This document shows, one piece after another, positions 11,595 through 21,589 of a DNA stretch of 64,000 nucleotides. This DNA comes from JAEUPI01 sp044222685. GTDB taxonomy: Bacteria > Pseudomonadota > Gammaproteobacteria > Burkholderiales > Burkholderiaceae_C. The position numbers were made by a program, and so were the translations under genes. The number at the start of each line of letters is the position of its first letter. The first letter of the stretch is position 1. The stretch is from the NCBI GenBank assembly GCA_044222685.1, contig JBGAMU010000007.1, forward strand, positions 1 through 64,000. The letters are read 5' to 3'. The notes beneath the pieces were generated by a model, which did no database searches, was not told the origin of the DNA, and saw only the letters and a list, made by a program, of their open reading frames with translations.

Positions 11595-11648
11595 ACTTCG
11601 CGCATTCGCCCGTCGCCGCCCAAGTCGCGCGGCACGGGCGAAACCACG

Positions 11649-11670
11649 AACGCGCCCCGGGCGCGTTTTC
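11649..11670 (+). terminator. Hairpin with T-run between carB and greA
   Basis: AACGCGCCC and GGGCGCGTT form a 9-bp inverted repeat around one base (11649-11667), followed by TT and C. It lies 54 nt after carB and 24 nt before greA. It may terminate carAB transcription in part and leave some read-through to greA. Confidence 0.55.
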
Positions 11671-11691
11671 GCGTTTGATCGGGATGACACC

Positions 11692-12168
11692 ATGGCCACC
11701 GTTCCCCTGACTCGGCGAGGCGCCGAGTTGCTGAAGTCGGAGTTGCAGCGCCTGAAAACCGTCGATCGCCATGCGGTCATCCAGGCCATTTCGGAGGCGC
11801 GCGGCCAGGGCGATCTGAGCGAGAACGCCGAATACGAGGCGGCCAAGGACAAGCAGGGCTTCATCGAAGGCCGTATCGCCGAGATCGAGAGCAAACTGGC
11901 TGCGGCGCAGATCATCGACCCGGCGAAACTCGACGCCGACGGCAAGGTGGTGTTCGGCGCCACCGTGGAGCTCGAGGACGAAGCCAGCGGCCAGAAGGTG
12001 ACCTACCAGATCGTCGGCGACGACGAGGCCGACCTCAAGCAGGGGCTGATCTCGATCAGCTCGCCGATTGCCCGCGCTTTGATCGGCAAGGAGTCGGGCG
12101 ACGTCGCGGAAGTCCAGGCCCCCGGGGGCCTCAAGAGCTACGAGATCGTCGGCGTGCGCTACCAGTGA
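11692..12168 (+). CDS. greA: Transcription elongation factor GreA
   Basis: The 158-residue protein has the full GreA layout. An N-terminal coiled coil (about residues 1-75) carries the acidic tip with GDLSENAEYEAAKDKQG, and a C-terminal FKBP-like domain follows (PIARALIGKESGDVAEVQAPGG). GreA enters the RNA polymerase secondary channel and stimulates cleavage of backtracked RNA. The carB-greA order is common in betaproteobacteria. The stop codon overlaps the next start by 4 nt (GTGA), coupling it to the DUF4149 membrane protein. Confidence 0.95.
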   Translation: MATVPLTRRGAELLKSELQRLKTVDRHAVIQAISEARGQGDLSENAEYEAAKDKQGFIEGRIAEIESKLAAAQIIDPAKLDADGKVVFGATVELEDEASGQKVTYQIVGDDEADLKQGLISISSPIARALIGKESGDVAEVQAPGGLKSYEIVGVRYQ

Positions 12169-12623
12169 GCGGGGTGCTCGACCGGCTTCGGCGCCTGCTG
12201 CCGGCCGTGTGGCTCGGGTTGATCGCTGGCGTGGCCGGAATGGCGACACCTGCACCGTTTGCACTGCTGAGCCAGGCCGACGCCGGGCGCGTCGTCGCCC
12301 GCGTCCTGGCAAACGAAGCCTGGCTGGCCATCGCGTTGGGGTTGGCCGTCTTCATGCTGGAGCGCAGAGCGGCACGGCAGGCGCGGGCTAGTGAGGCGAG
12401 CCTGTTCAGCACGGGCATGGTGCTGGCGCTCGGCACGCTGTTCTGCACGCTGGCCGGCTACTTCGCCGTGCAACCGATGCTCGCGCAGGCGCGCGCCGGG
12501 CAGCACGCGCTCAGCTTCGGGCAGTTGCACGCGGTGAGCCTGGCTTTCTTCGCGCTCAAGGCGGCCCTGGTGGCCGCGCTCGCCTGGCGAGCCGCCGGCC
12601 TCAGACCAGCGACCGCTTCTTGA
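12165..12623 (+). CDS. DUF4149 membrane protein
   Basis: The 152-residue protein has about four hydrophobic segments (around residues 10-35, 47-63, 85-105 and 122-145) and matches the general pattern of the DUF4149 family found downstream of greA in Burkholderiales. Its function is unknown. It begins with GTG, overlapping the greA stop by 4 nt, so it is probably translated by coupling. Its 3' end overlaps the 3' end of the opposite yhbY gene by 23 nt. Confidence 0.75.
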   Translation: MSGVLDRLRRLLPAVWLGLIAGVAGMATPAPFALLSQADAGRVVARVLANEAWLAIALGLAVFMLERRAARQARASEASLFSTGMVLALGTLFCTLAGYFAVQPMLAQARAGQHALSFGQLHAVSLAFFALKAALVAALAWRAAGLRPATAS

Positions 12624-13074
12624 CGCTGGCGACGCGCCGCTTGGCGCGCTTGACCGTGCCGCCGGCCGTGACACGCTCGTTGCCGAAAACCCGCACCTTC
12701 TTGACGGTCGGACGGTGCGTCGGGCTCTTGGAGAACTTGATCAACTTGACCGTACGCGGACCCGGCAATCGACCGTCGCGCTGCGCCTTCTCCTTGGGCG
12801 GCAGCGGACGCCACAGCACCAGCAATTTGCCGATGTGCTGCACCGGCGCCGCATTCAAGCGATCGGCCAGGTCACCGAGCAGGGCCTCGCGGGCTTCACG
12901 AGAGTCGGAGAACACGCGCACCTTGATCAGGCCGTGGGCATTGAGCGCGGCATCGGCCTCCTTGACCACGGCCGGTGTGATGCCGTCGTTGCCGATCGCC
13001 ACCACCGGATCGATGTGATGGGCCAGGCTGCGCTGCAGCTTGCGTTCGGTGGGCGACAGGAGCAAGGCAGGCAT
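12601..13074 (-). CDS. yhbY: YhbY/CRS1-YhbY (CRM) domain ribosome-associated RNA-binding protein
   Basis: The 157-residue protein has an N-terminal CRM domain (about residues 1-95) with LSPTERKLQRSLAHHIDPVV, IGNDGITPAVVKEADAAL and a GKLLVLWRP motif near the end. E. coli YhbY binds pre-50S ribosomal particles. Here a basic tail of about 60 residues (KRAKRRVASVKKRSLV at the end) extends beyond the ~97-residue E. coli protein, as in other betaproteobacteria. The ATG at 13074 starts exactly at the conserved domain. The gene diverges from rlmE, another 50S maturation factor, across only 19 bp. Confidence 0.9.
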   Translation of the reverse strand: MPALLLSPTERKLQRSLAHHIDPVVAIGNDGITPAVVKEADAALNAHGLIKVRVFSDSREAREALLGDLADRLNAAPVQHIGKLLVLWRPLPPKEKAQRDGRLPGPRTVKLIKFSKSPTHRPTVKKVRVFGNERVTAGGTVKRAKRRVASVKKRSLV

Positions 13075-13080
13075 GGGACT

Positions 13081-13087
13081 TATTATC
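13081..13087. promoter_or_regulatory. Candidate overlapping divergent -10 elements for yhbY and rlmE
   Basis: The 19-bp gap contains TATTATC. Read rightward, TATTAT (13081-13086) ends 7 nt before the rlmE ATG. Read leftward, GATAAT (13087-13082) ends 7 nt before the yhbY ATG. Both genes would then be transcribed from or next to their first codon. No Shine-Dalgarno sequence fits in either gap. The geometry is seen directly; promoter activity is inferred. Confidence 0.45.
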
Positions 13088-13093
13088 CCCGCG

Positions 13094-13792
13094 ATGGGTG
13101 CACGCAGCGGCAGCAGCAAGGTCAATCGGGCATGGCTGCATGATCACATCACCGATCCCTACGTCAAGCTGGCGCGCAAGGAGGGCTTCCGCGCCCGCGC
13201 GGCCTACAAGCTCAAGGAGATCGACGAGGCGCTGCAGCTGATCAAGCCGGGCCAGGTGATCGTCGACCTCGGCTCGACCCCCGGCGCGTGGAGCCAATAC
13301 GTGCGGCGGCGGTTCGCGCCCCGGCAGGCCGGCACCGGCGGCGCCGCGTCCGGCGCGCTGGACGGCACCATCGTCGCGGTCGATCTGCTGCCGATGGAGC
13401 CGATCGAAGGCGTCGATTTCCTGCTGGGCGACTTCCGCGAGCCCGCGGTGCTGGCGGAGTTGACTCGCCGGCTGGCCGGCCGGCCGGTCGACCTGGTCTT
13501 GTCGGACATGGCGCCCAACCTGTCGGGCATTGCCGCTGCCGATGCCGCGCGGATGTCGCATCTGGTGGAGCTGGCGATCGAATTCGCGCTCGCGCACCTG
13601 CGTCCGGAAGGGGCGCTGGTCGCCAAGGCCTTTCACGGCAGCGGGTACAGCCAGCTGGTCGCGCAGTTCAAGCAGTCGTTCCGGGTCGTCAAACCGATCA
13701 AGCCGAAGGCGTCACGAGACAAGTCATCTGAAACCTTTCTGGTCGGACTGGGTCCCAGAATTACGTCGCCCAACGAGCGCAAGACCCCATGA
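13094..13792 (+). CDS. rlmE: 23S rRNA (uridine(2552)-2'-O)-methyltransferase RlmE
   Basis: The 232-residue FtsJ/RrmJ-type enzyme methylates U2552 in the A-loop of 23S rRNA. The catalytic K-D-K-E set is visible: Lys in AAYKLKEIDE, Asp in LSDMAPNLSG, Lys in AKAFHG and Glu in DKSSETFLVG. The SAM-binding motif is VDLGSTPGAWSQY. It is longer than the 209-residue E. coli protein because of a Gly/Ala-rich insert between motif I and the next strand (about residues 74-92, FAPRQAGTGGAASGALDG). The ATG at 13094 fits the conserved N-terminus. ftsH follows, as in many proteobacteria. Confidence 0.95.
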   Translation: MGARSGSSKVNRAWLHDHITDPYVKLARKEGFRARAAYKLKEIDEALQLIKPGQVIVDLGSTPGAWSQYVRRRFAPRQAGTGGAASGALDGTIVAVDLLPMEPIEGVDFLLGDFREPAVLAELTRRLAGRPVDLVLSDMAPNLSGIAAADAARMSHLVELAIEFALAHLRPEGALVAKAFHGSGYSQLVAQFKQSFRVVKPIKPKASRDKSSETFLVGLGPRITSPNERKTP

Positions 13793-13850
13793 CGCGTACG
13801 ATGTCGCGGCAAGGGCTTGGTAGCGAAGGCCCCGATACCCGGGGCGACAG

Positions 13851-13880
13851 GGCTTGACTGGACTAAAATCACACCCATAT
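13851..13880 (+). promoter_or_regulatory. Sigma-32-like heat-shock promoter of ftsH
   Basis: GGCTTGA (13851-13857) and CCCATAT (13874-13880) lie 16 nt apart, matching the sigma-32 pattern GGCTTGA ... CCCCAT. The start of transcription would be about 70 nt before the ftsH GTG. E. coli ftsH is also heat-shock regulated. The match is read directly; use by RpoH is inferred. Confidence 0.6.
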
Positions 13881-13958
13881 GCCGAGTTGTCGTAACACGG
13901 TGAATGCGCCGGGCTGCCGGGCCTGCATCGCGCATCAAGGCTGGCACAAGGAGCCACG

Positions 13959-15869
<1,911 letters not shown>

Positions 15870-15893
15870 CGCCGGTCGTCGTCTGAACCCACC

Positions 15894-15917
15894 ACGGGGC
15901 CCTTGCGGCCCCGTTCT
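15894..15917 (+). terminator. Rho-independent terminator after ftsH
   Basis: ACGGGGCC (15894-15901) and GGCCCCGT (15907-15914) form an 8-bp stem with a 5-nt loop, followed by a short pyrimidine-rich tail (TCTTC). It ends only 6 nt before the folP ATG, so it probably also lowers read-through into folP. Confidence 0.7.
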
Positions 15918-15923
15918 TCATTG

Positions 15924-16760
15924 ATGGACTGGCAGACCTCTCGCTACTCGATCGACCTGTCGACGCCACGGGTGATGGGCATCGTCAATGTCACGCCCGA
16001 CTCGTTCTCGGACGGTGGTGTCCACGCGACGACCGATGCCGCCCGCGCGCATTGCGACCGGCTCTGCGGCGAGAGTGCCGACCTGCTCGACATCGGCGGC
16101 GAGTCGACCCGCCCCGGCGCTCGCACACCCGGTGTGCAGGAAGAAATCGATCGCGTGCTGCCGGTGGTCGAACACGCGGTCACGCTCGGCATTCCGGTGT
16201 CGGTCGACACCAGTCGGCCCGAGGTCATCGAGGCGGCTCTTCGCGCGGGCGCCGACGTGATCAACGACGTTCGCGCGTTGCAGCAGCCCGGCGCCCTGGC
16301 GGCGGTGACGGCACACCCGTCGTGCGGCGTCTGCCTGATGCATATGCTCGGTGACCCGTCGACCATGCAGCAGTCGCCCGAGTACTCCGACGTCGTCGAC
16401 GAGGTGGCGTTGTTCCTGCGCCAACGCCTGCGTGTGGTGGAGGCGGCCGGTGTGCAAAGTGGCCGCGTGGTCCTCGATCCAGGGATCGGCTTCGGCAAAC
16501 TGCCGGAGCACAATTGGACGCTGATGCAACGCCAGGTCGAACTGCTGCAACTGGGCCGCCCGCTTCTGGTGGGCTGGTCACGCAAGTCGACGCTCGGCAC
16601 GCTGACGGGCCGACCGGTGGACCAGCGCCTGCCGGGCAGCCTGGCGGCTGCCCTCTGCGCGGTGCAGCGCGGCGCCCGTGTCGTGCGGGTACATGACGTG
16701 GCGGCGACGGTCGACGCGCTGAAGGTCTGGCAAGCCGCCGCCGGCGCGAACGCGAACTAG
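15924..16760 (+). CDS. folP: Dihydropteroate synthase
   Basis: The 278-residue TIM-barrel enzyme joins p-aminobenzoate to 6-hydroxymethyl-7,8-dihydropterin diphosphate in folate synthesis and is the sulfonamide target. The signature MGIVNVTPDSFSDGG lies near residue 15, followed by DIGGESTRPG, SVDTSRPEV, VINDVRAL, DPGIGFGK and LVGWSRKS. It starts at ATG 15924, immediately after the ftsH terminator hairpin, and is followed by glmM after 13 nt. The ftsH-folP-glmM order is conserved in proteobacteria. Confidence 0.96.
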   Translation: MDWQTSRYSIDLSTPRVMGIVNVTPDSFSDGGVHATTDAARAHCDRLCGESADLLDIGGESTRPGARTPGVQEEIDRVLPVVEHAVTLGIPVSVDTSRPEVIEAALRAGADVINDVRALQQPGALAAVTAHPSCGVCLMHMLGDPSTMQQSPEYSDVVDEVALFLRQRLRVVEAAGVQSGRVVLDPGIGFGKLPEHNWTLMQRQVELLQLGRPLLVGWSRKSTLGTLTGRPVDQRLPGSLAAALCAVQRGARVVRVHDVAATVDALKVWQAAAGANAN

Positions 16761-16773
16761 GGGCTTCGACGAC

Positions 16774-18105
16774 ATGGGACGACGCTACTTCGGCACCGAT
16801 GGCATTCGCGGCACGGTCGGCCAGTCGCCGATCACACCGGACTTCATCCTGCGTCTGGGTCATGCGGTCGGGCGCGTGCTGCGCCGCGCCACTGAACGGC
16901 CGACCGTGGTGATCGGCAAGGACACGCGCATCTCGGGCTACATGATCGAATCGGCCCTCGAAGCCGGCTTCGCCTCTGCCGGCGTCGACACGCTGCTGAG
17001 CGGACCGATCCCGACGCCTGGCGTCGCCTACCTGACGCGAGCGCTGCGCCTCGACCTCGGTGTCGTGATCAGCGCGTCGCACAACCCGTATGCGGACAAC
17101 GGCATCAAGTTCTTTTCGGCGGCCGGCGAGAAGCTGCCCGACGAATGGGAGCAGGCGGTCGAGTCGGCGCTGGGCGAATCGGCCCAATGGGTCGACTCGG
17201 CAAGTCTGGGCAAGGCGCGGCGCATCGACGACGCGCGGGGCCGCTACATCGAGTTCTGCAAGAGCAGCGTGCGCCATGACCTGTCGTTGCGCGGATTGAA
17301 GATCGTCATCGACGCGGCCCATGGCGCGGCCTACCACGTGGCGCCCGACGTGTTCCACGAGCTCGGCGCCGAGGTGGTGGCCATCGGTTGCTCACCCGAC
17401 GGGCTGAACATCAACGACGGCTTCGGCGCCACGGCACCCGCCGCGCTGGTGAAGGCGGTGGCCGAGCACAAGGCCGACTACGGCGTGGCACTCGACGGCG
17501 ACGCCGACCGCCTGCAGATGGTCGACGCCGAAGGGCGCCTGTTCAACGGCGACGAGCTGCTGTACGTCATGGTCACCGAGCGCCTTGCCAAGGGCCAGAA
17601 GGTCGAGGGCGCCGTGGGAACATTGATGACCAACATGGCCGTCGAGCTGGCGCTGCGCGCCCGCGACGTGCCGCTGGTGCGGGCCAAGGTCGGCGACCGG
17701 TACATCCTCGAGGAGCTCAGCGCGCGCGGCTGGCTGCTGGGCGGCGAGGGTTCGGGCCACCTGTTGGCGCTCGACAAGCACACCACCGGCGACGGCATCA
17801 TCAGCGCGCTTCAGATCCTGCAGGCGGTCTGCCACAGCGGTCGCAGCCTGGCGCAGATGCTGAGCGAGGTCACGCTGTTCCCGCAGACCCTGATCAACGT
17901 CCGCCTGGGCGCCGATGTCGACTGGAAGGCCAATCGCACGCTGGCGGCCGAGCAGGAAGCCGTGCAGCGCCAGCTGTCGGATAGCGGACGCGTCTTGATC
18001 CGGGCCTCGGGCACCGAACCGCTGTTGCGTGTGATGGTCGAGGCGGCCGACGCGGAGCTGGCGCGCCACTGCGCCGAGCGGCTGGCGCGTGCGGCGCGCG
18101 CCTGA
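16774..18105 (+). CDS. glmM: Phosphoglucosamine mutase
   Basis: The 443-residue enzyme converts glucosamine-6-phosphate to glucosamine-1-phosphate for peptidoglycan and lipopolysaccharide precursors. It has the four-domain alpha-phosphohexomutase fold. The phosphoserine Ser102 lies in ISASHNPYADNGIKFF, the metal-binding loop is DGDADRLQMVD, the sugar loop GGEGSGHLL and the phosphate loop RASGTEPLLRVMVE. It ends 85 nt before phoR. In many Burkholderiales the pst genes, phoU and phoB lie between glmM and phoR, and here they are absent. Confidence 0.96.
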   Translation: MGRRYFGTDGIRGTVGQSPITPDFILRLGHAVGRVLRRATERPTVVIGKDTRISGYMIESALEAGFASAGVDTLLSGPIPTPGVAYLTRALRLDLGVVISASHNPYADNGIKFFSAAGEKLPDEWEQAVESALGESAQWVDSASLGKARRIDDARGRYIEFCKSSVRHDLSLRGLKIVIDAAHGAAYHVAPDVFHELGAEVVAIGCSPDGLNINDGFGATAPAALVKAVAEHKADYGVALDGDADRLQMVDAEGRLFNGDELLYVMVTERLAKGQKVEGAVGTLMTNMAVELALRARDVPLVRAKVGDRYILEELSARGWLLGGEGSGHLLALDKHTTGDGIISALQILQAVCHSGRSLAQMLSEVTLFPQTLINVRLGADVDWKANRTLAAEQEAVQRQLSDSGRVLIRASGTEPLLRVMVEAADAELARHCAERLARAARA

Positions 18106-18190
18106 CGCGATGGCGACACCGTCGCGCTGACGCTGCAGCCGGCGCGCGCGCCGATCCGGCGGCAGACCGGGCCTGATACGCTGGGCTGTC

Positions 18191-19495
18191 ATGGACTGGC
18201 TTCTTCTGCGCTGGGTCGTCGCCGTCGCGGCTGCGGGCTGCGGCGCATGGCTCGGTCACGCTGCAGGCATGGCCATCGGCTGGCCTCGAGCCGGCATGAT
18301 CGCCGGCGTGCTTGCGGGCGCGAGTTTGGGCGTGGCGCTAGACGCAGTGCAGGCGAGGCGGCTGCTCAAGTGGCTGCGTGACACCAAGGCGCAGGATGCG
18401 CCGCGCCAATCCGGTCTGTGGGGCGAACTGGGCCATCGCATTGAGCGCATCCTGCGCGTCCGCGCACGGGAGGTCCAGGACGAGCGCCGGCGCATCGAGC
18501 AGTTCCTCTCGGCCATCGAGGCATCGCCGAACGGTGTCGCGCTGCTCGACAGCAGTGGCCAGCTGCAATGGTGCAATTCCACTGCGGCCGACCAGCTGGG
18601 GCTGGACCCCGTGCGCGACCTGCGCCAGCCGATCACGAACCTGGTGCGGGCCCCCGACTTCGTGGCGCATCTGCAAGTAGCCGAATCGAATGATGCGGTG
18701 ACCTTCTCGCTGCCGGGCCGGCCGGGCACCCTCTCGGCGATCGTGCGGCCGTACGGCGACGGCCAGCACCTGCTGCTGACGCAGGACATCACCGAACGAC
18801 AGCGCACCGACGAGATGCGGCGCGACTTCGTGGCCAACGTGTCGCACGAGATCCGCACCCCGCTCACCGTGCTGGCCGGCTACATCGAGACGATGAACCA
18901 GTTGCAGCTCAACGACGCGGAACGTCGTCGCGCACTGGCGGTGATGGCCGAGCAGACCAACCGCATGCGCGCACTAGTCGACGATCTGCTGAGCCTGGCG
19001 CAGCTCGAGGGAGGCCCGCGGCCACCGATCGACCGCTGGGTCGACGTCGCGGGTCTGTTGCAGCGCGTCGAACGCGACGCACGCTCGCTGTCGAGCGGCC
19101 GCCACGCACTGGTTTTCGGTCCTGCGCAGGCCGGCGCCATTGCCGGCAACGAGGCCGAGTTGCTGGGCGCGCTGACAAACCTGGTCACCAACGCCTTGCG
19201 TTATACGCCGGCAGGCGGACGAGTCAGCGTGCGGTGGCTGCCTCGCGGCCACGGCGGCGGTGCACTTGAAGTGGTGGACACCGGCCCGGGCATCGCCGCT
19301 GAACATCTGCCGCGGCTGGGTGAGCGCTTTTACCGCGTCGACAGCGGCCGTTCGCGCGAGACCGGTGGCACCGGCCTCGGGCTGGCGATCGCCAAACACG
19401 CTGCGCGTCGCCATGGCGGCGAGCTGGAGGTCGAGAGCGAACTCGGCAAGGGCTCGACGTTCCGCCTGGTGTTTCCGCCTGCGCGCGTGCGCTGA
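18191..19495 (+). CDS. phoR: Phosphate regulon sensor histidine kinase PhoR
   Basis: The 434-residue kinase has two N-terminal transmembrane segments (about residues 4-24 and 32-52), a linker, a PAS-like sensor region (about 95-200), a HisKA domain with His219 in FVANVSHEIRTPLTVLAGY, and a HATPase_c domain with N box, DTGPGIA and GTGLGLAI. This short-loop membrane arrangement and the H-box sequence are typical of PhoR, which senses phosphate status through the Pst transporter and PhoU and phosphorylates PhoB. No phoB, phoU or pst gene is adjacent, so the partner must be elsewhere. It is convergent with the next gene, with 4 nt between them. Confidence 0.85.
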   Translation: MDWLLLRWVVAVAAAGCGAWLGHAAGMAIGWPRAGMIAGVLAGASLGVALDAVQARRLLKWLRDTKAQDAPRQSGLWGELGHRIERILRVRAREVQDERRRIEQFLSAIEASPNGVALLDSSGQLQWCNSTAADQLGLDPVRDLRQPITNLVRAPDFVAHLQVAESNDAVTFSLPGRPGTLSAIVRPYGDGQHLLLTQDITERQRTDEMRRDFVANVSHEIRTPLTVLAGYIETMNQLQLNDAERRRALAVMAEQTNRMRALVDDLLSLAQLEGGPRPPIDRWVDVAGLLQRVERDARSLSSGRHALVFGPAQAGAIAGNEAELLGALTNLVTNALRYTPAGGRVSVRWLPRGHGGGALEVVDTGPGIAAEHLPRLGERFYRVDSGRSRETGGTGLGLAIAKHAARRHGGELEVESELGKGSTFRLVFPPARVR

Positions 19496-19499
19496 CGGT

Positions 19500-21161
19500 T
19501 CAAGGTCGCCGGAAGACGACCGTCAGGTCATCCTTGTCGGTGGGGCGCTGCTCTGACACGACACGTTGCCACCCGGCCGGTGTGGGCAGTGTCACCTGCA
19601 CCTTGGTCGTAAGGATCAAGAACTGGCAGGGGCCTTCTGCGGCTTTCGGCGACGCGTCGACGCGCCAGCGTCCGTGGTACTCGAGTGCAGCGGTCAGCGG
19701 GCGCGGCAGGCTGGGCGCCGCCAGGCAGGCGCCAGGCGGTATCACGCGCGCCAGCGATGCCACATGAGCCCGATAACTGCGAGCGTAGTCGAGCAGGGGC
19801 AGCCACAGGGTCATCAGCAGCGTCCACGCCAGCACGACGCCGCCCGCCGGCAGAACCAGGCTGCGCCAAAGGGCCGCCTGCTGCCGGCTCGTGCGCCAAC
19901 GCACCAGCCATAGCCAAGCCAGCGTCGCCAGGCCGGCAACGGCGACCGCAGTAGCCGAGAACACCGGCACGTAGCCTGGCGCCAGGCGCGCCACGTTGGC
20001 GGCCGGCTTGGCCGGCACGCCGGTATGCATCGAGACAAAGATGACCCAGATGACGATGGCCGACAGCGTGAAGAAGAACACCGAGAACCAGTCGATGGCC
20101 GAGCTGGTGCTGCGGCGCAAAGTCGGCAAGGCAAACGCCGCCAGCACCGCAATGCCGGGTAGCCCGAGCATCAGCGCGCGATCCGATCCGCCCATGGCGA
20201 CGCTGGCGGCCAGCGCGGTCAGCAGCACGGCGATCGGCACGGCCAGATGGCGGCGCCGCAGATGGTGGCGCCAGCGCCAGAGCGTCCACAACGCGAGCGG
20301 CCAGGCCGGCCACAAGAACCACACCCACTGACGAAGGATCAGCAGCAGCGACGCGACCGAGACGTCACGACCGATGCGCCAGATCCACAGGTCGAAGGCC
20401 CAGGCCAGCCCGGCGGCCAGCAACGTGGCGGCCGCCGCCCACGGCATGAAACGTCGGGCCTGCTCGTACTGCGACTGAGCGCAGATGGCGGTGCCGGCCA
20501 GACCCAGCAGCACCGCCATGGCGGGTGCGCCACTGAGCACCAGCGCCGGCAGGGCCAGCAGCAGCACCAACCGCGAACGCAGCGCGCGATAGGGCGCCGC
20601 TGCCAAGGCCCACTGGAACGATGCCACGCAGGCCAGTTGAGCCAGCTCCGGGGTGGTTTCGTGGCCGAGTTGCAGCAGCCCGAGCGTGGCGATCAAGGCC
20701 AGGATCGATGCGTCGGCGATCGCGCGGGCGTAGTCGACCGCCTGCGCTTCACCGCCGAACGCAAAAGGCAACGGTTGCGCGGCTTCGGTACGCGCCAGCG
20801 CGAAGCACGAATACCAGACCGCGGTCATCGCCAGGACCAGCACCAGCGCGAACGGAATGCGGGCCGCCAGCGCCGGGTCGAGCCACTGCGACCCGAGCGC
20901 GATGGCGGCGGCACCGAGCCAATGCGGCAGCCACGCACCATCGGACGGCAGCCCACCCAGCGTGGGCGTCAGCCACGACGACCTGCCTTCGGCCATCGAC
21001 AACATCTGGCCGAAGGCGGCGAGGTCGGCGTTCTTCCACGGGTCACGTCCGAAGACCCCGGGCAGCACATAGGCCGCGCACAACAACAACAGCGCCGCCC
21101 GCGGCAGCCGGCGCGCCGCGTCGCGGCTGACAAGGGCGGGGATCGGTGGCGTCGCGCTCAC
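19500..21161 (-). CDS. Multi-spanning membrane protein resembling GT39/ArnT-type glycosyltransferases
   Basis: The 553-residue protein has roughly 11-12 hydrophobic segments and a soluble C-terminal tail (about residues 455-553). The N-terminal part has a first helix followed by GRDPWKNADLAAFGQMLSMAEG, resembling the acidic first periplasmic loop of polyprenyl-phosphate-sugar glycosyltransferases (ArnT/PMT type). It would use a lipid-linked sugar donor at the periplasmic face, but donor and acceptor are unknown. The start is GTG at 21161; no ATG is available in frame nearby and the ribosome binding site is weak. It lies downstream of rpmE2 behind a strong terminator. Confidence 0.65.
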   Translation of the reverse strand: MSATPPIPALVSRDAARRLPRAALLLLCAAYVLPGVFGRDPWKNADLAAFGQMLSMAEGRSSWLTPTLGGLPSDGAWLPHWLGAAAIALGSQWLDPALAARIPFALVLVLAMTAVWYSCFALARTEAAQPLPFAFGGEAQAVDYARAIADASILALIATLGLLQLGHETTPELAQLACVASFQWALAAAPYRALRSRLVLLLALPALVLSGAPAMAVLLGLAGTAICAQSQYEQARRFMPWAAAATLLAAGLAWAFDLWIWRIGRDVSVASLLLILRQWVWFLWPAWPLALWTLWRWRHHLRRRHLAVPIAVLLTALAASVAMGGSDRALMLGLPGIAVLAAFALPTLRRSTSSAIDWFSVFFFTLSAIVIWVIFVSMHTGVPAKPAANVARLAPGYVPVFSATAVAVAGLATLAWLWLVRWRTSRQQAALWRSLVLPAGGVVLAWTLLMTLWLPLLDYARSYRAHVASLARVIPPGACLAAPSLPRPLTAALEYHGRWRVDASPKAAEGPCQFLILTTKVQVTLPTPAGWQRVVSEQRPTDKDDLTVVFRRP

Positions 21162-21187
21162 CGGGCAATCATGCCGCAGATGGACAA

Positions 21188-21211
21188 CAAAAAAGGCAGC
21201 GGAGCTGCCTT
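21188..21211 (-). terminator. Rho-independent terminator after rpmE2
   Basis: Read on the minus strand, AAGGCAGC-TCC-GCTGCCTT (21211-21193) is followed by a run of T residues with one interruption (to 21188). It lies 23 nt after the rpmE2 stop codon and is one of the clearest terminators in the window. Confidence 0.9.
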
Positions 21212-21233
21212 GTTCGGTGCATGCGAAAGAGGC

Positions 21234-21494
21234 CTACTTCTTGAGGCCGACGCGCGCAAACTTGTTGCGGAACTTCTCGACCCGGCCGCCGAGGCTGTCG
21301 ATGCTCTTCTGGGTGCCGGTATAGAACGGATGCGACTCGCTCGTCGTCTCGAGCTTGATCAGCGGGAGTTCGCGGCCATCGTCCATCTTGACGGTCTCCT
21401 TCGTCTGCACGCAGGAGCGTGTGACGAACTTGAACCCGTTGGACAGGTCCACGAAGCAGACTTCGCGGTAGCCGGGGTGAATGCCTTCTTTCAT
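21234..21494 (-). CDS. rpmE2: 50S ribosomal protein L31 type B
   Basis: The 86-residue protein begins MKEGIHPGYREVCFVDLSNG and has the block SHPFYTGTQ typical of L31. It has the longer type B form and lacks the CxxC zinc-ribbon pairs of type A L31, so it is the zinc-independent version. Such paralogues are often used under zinc limitation, but no Zur-box-like site was recognised upstream. The ATG at 21494 matches the family start. It lies downstream of rho, as in other Burkholderiales, and ends in a strong terminator. Confidence 0.93.
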   Translation of the reverse strand: MKEGIHPGYREVCFVDLSNGFKFVTRSCVQTKETVKMDDGRELPLIKLETTSESHPFYTGTQKSIDSLGGRVEKFRNKFARVGLKK

Positions 21495-21569
21495 GGGTGC
21501 CTCGCGCAAGGAGTTTCGGTAGCCACGCTGCCTCGCCGGTAGCGCACTTGCCGGTGCGGGAAAACGCGC

Positions 21570-21575
21570 ATTATA
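21570..21575 (-). promoter_or_regulatory. Candidate rpmE2 promoter -10 element
   Basis: A perfect TATAAT on the minus strand lies between rho and rpmE2, 15 nt after the rho stop codon. It would give rpmE2 a leader of about 70 nt. No convincing -35 hexamer is visible; the region where it should be lies in the last codons of rho. Confidence 0.45.
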
Positions 21576-21589
21576 GGAGATCGGCGAGA

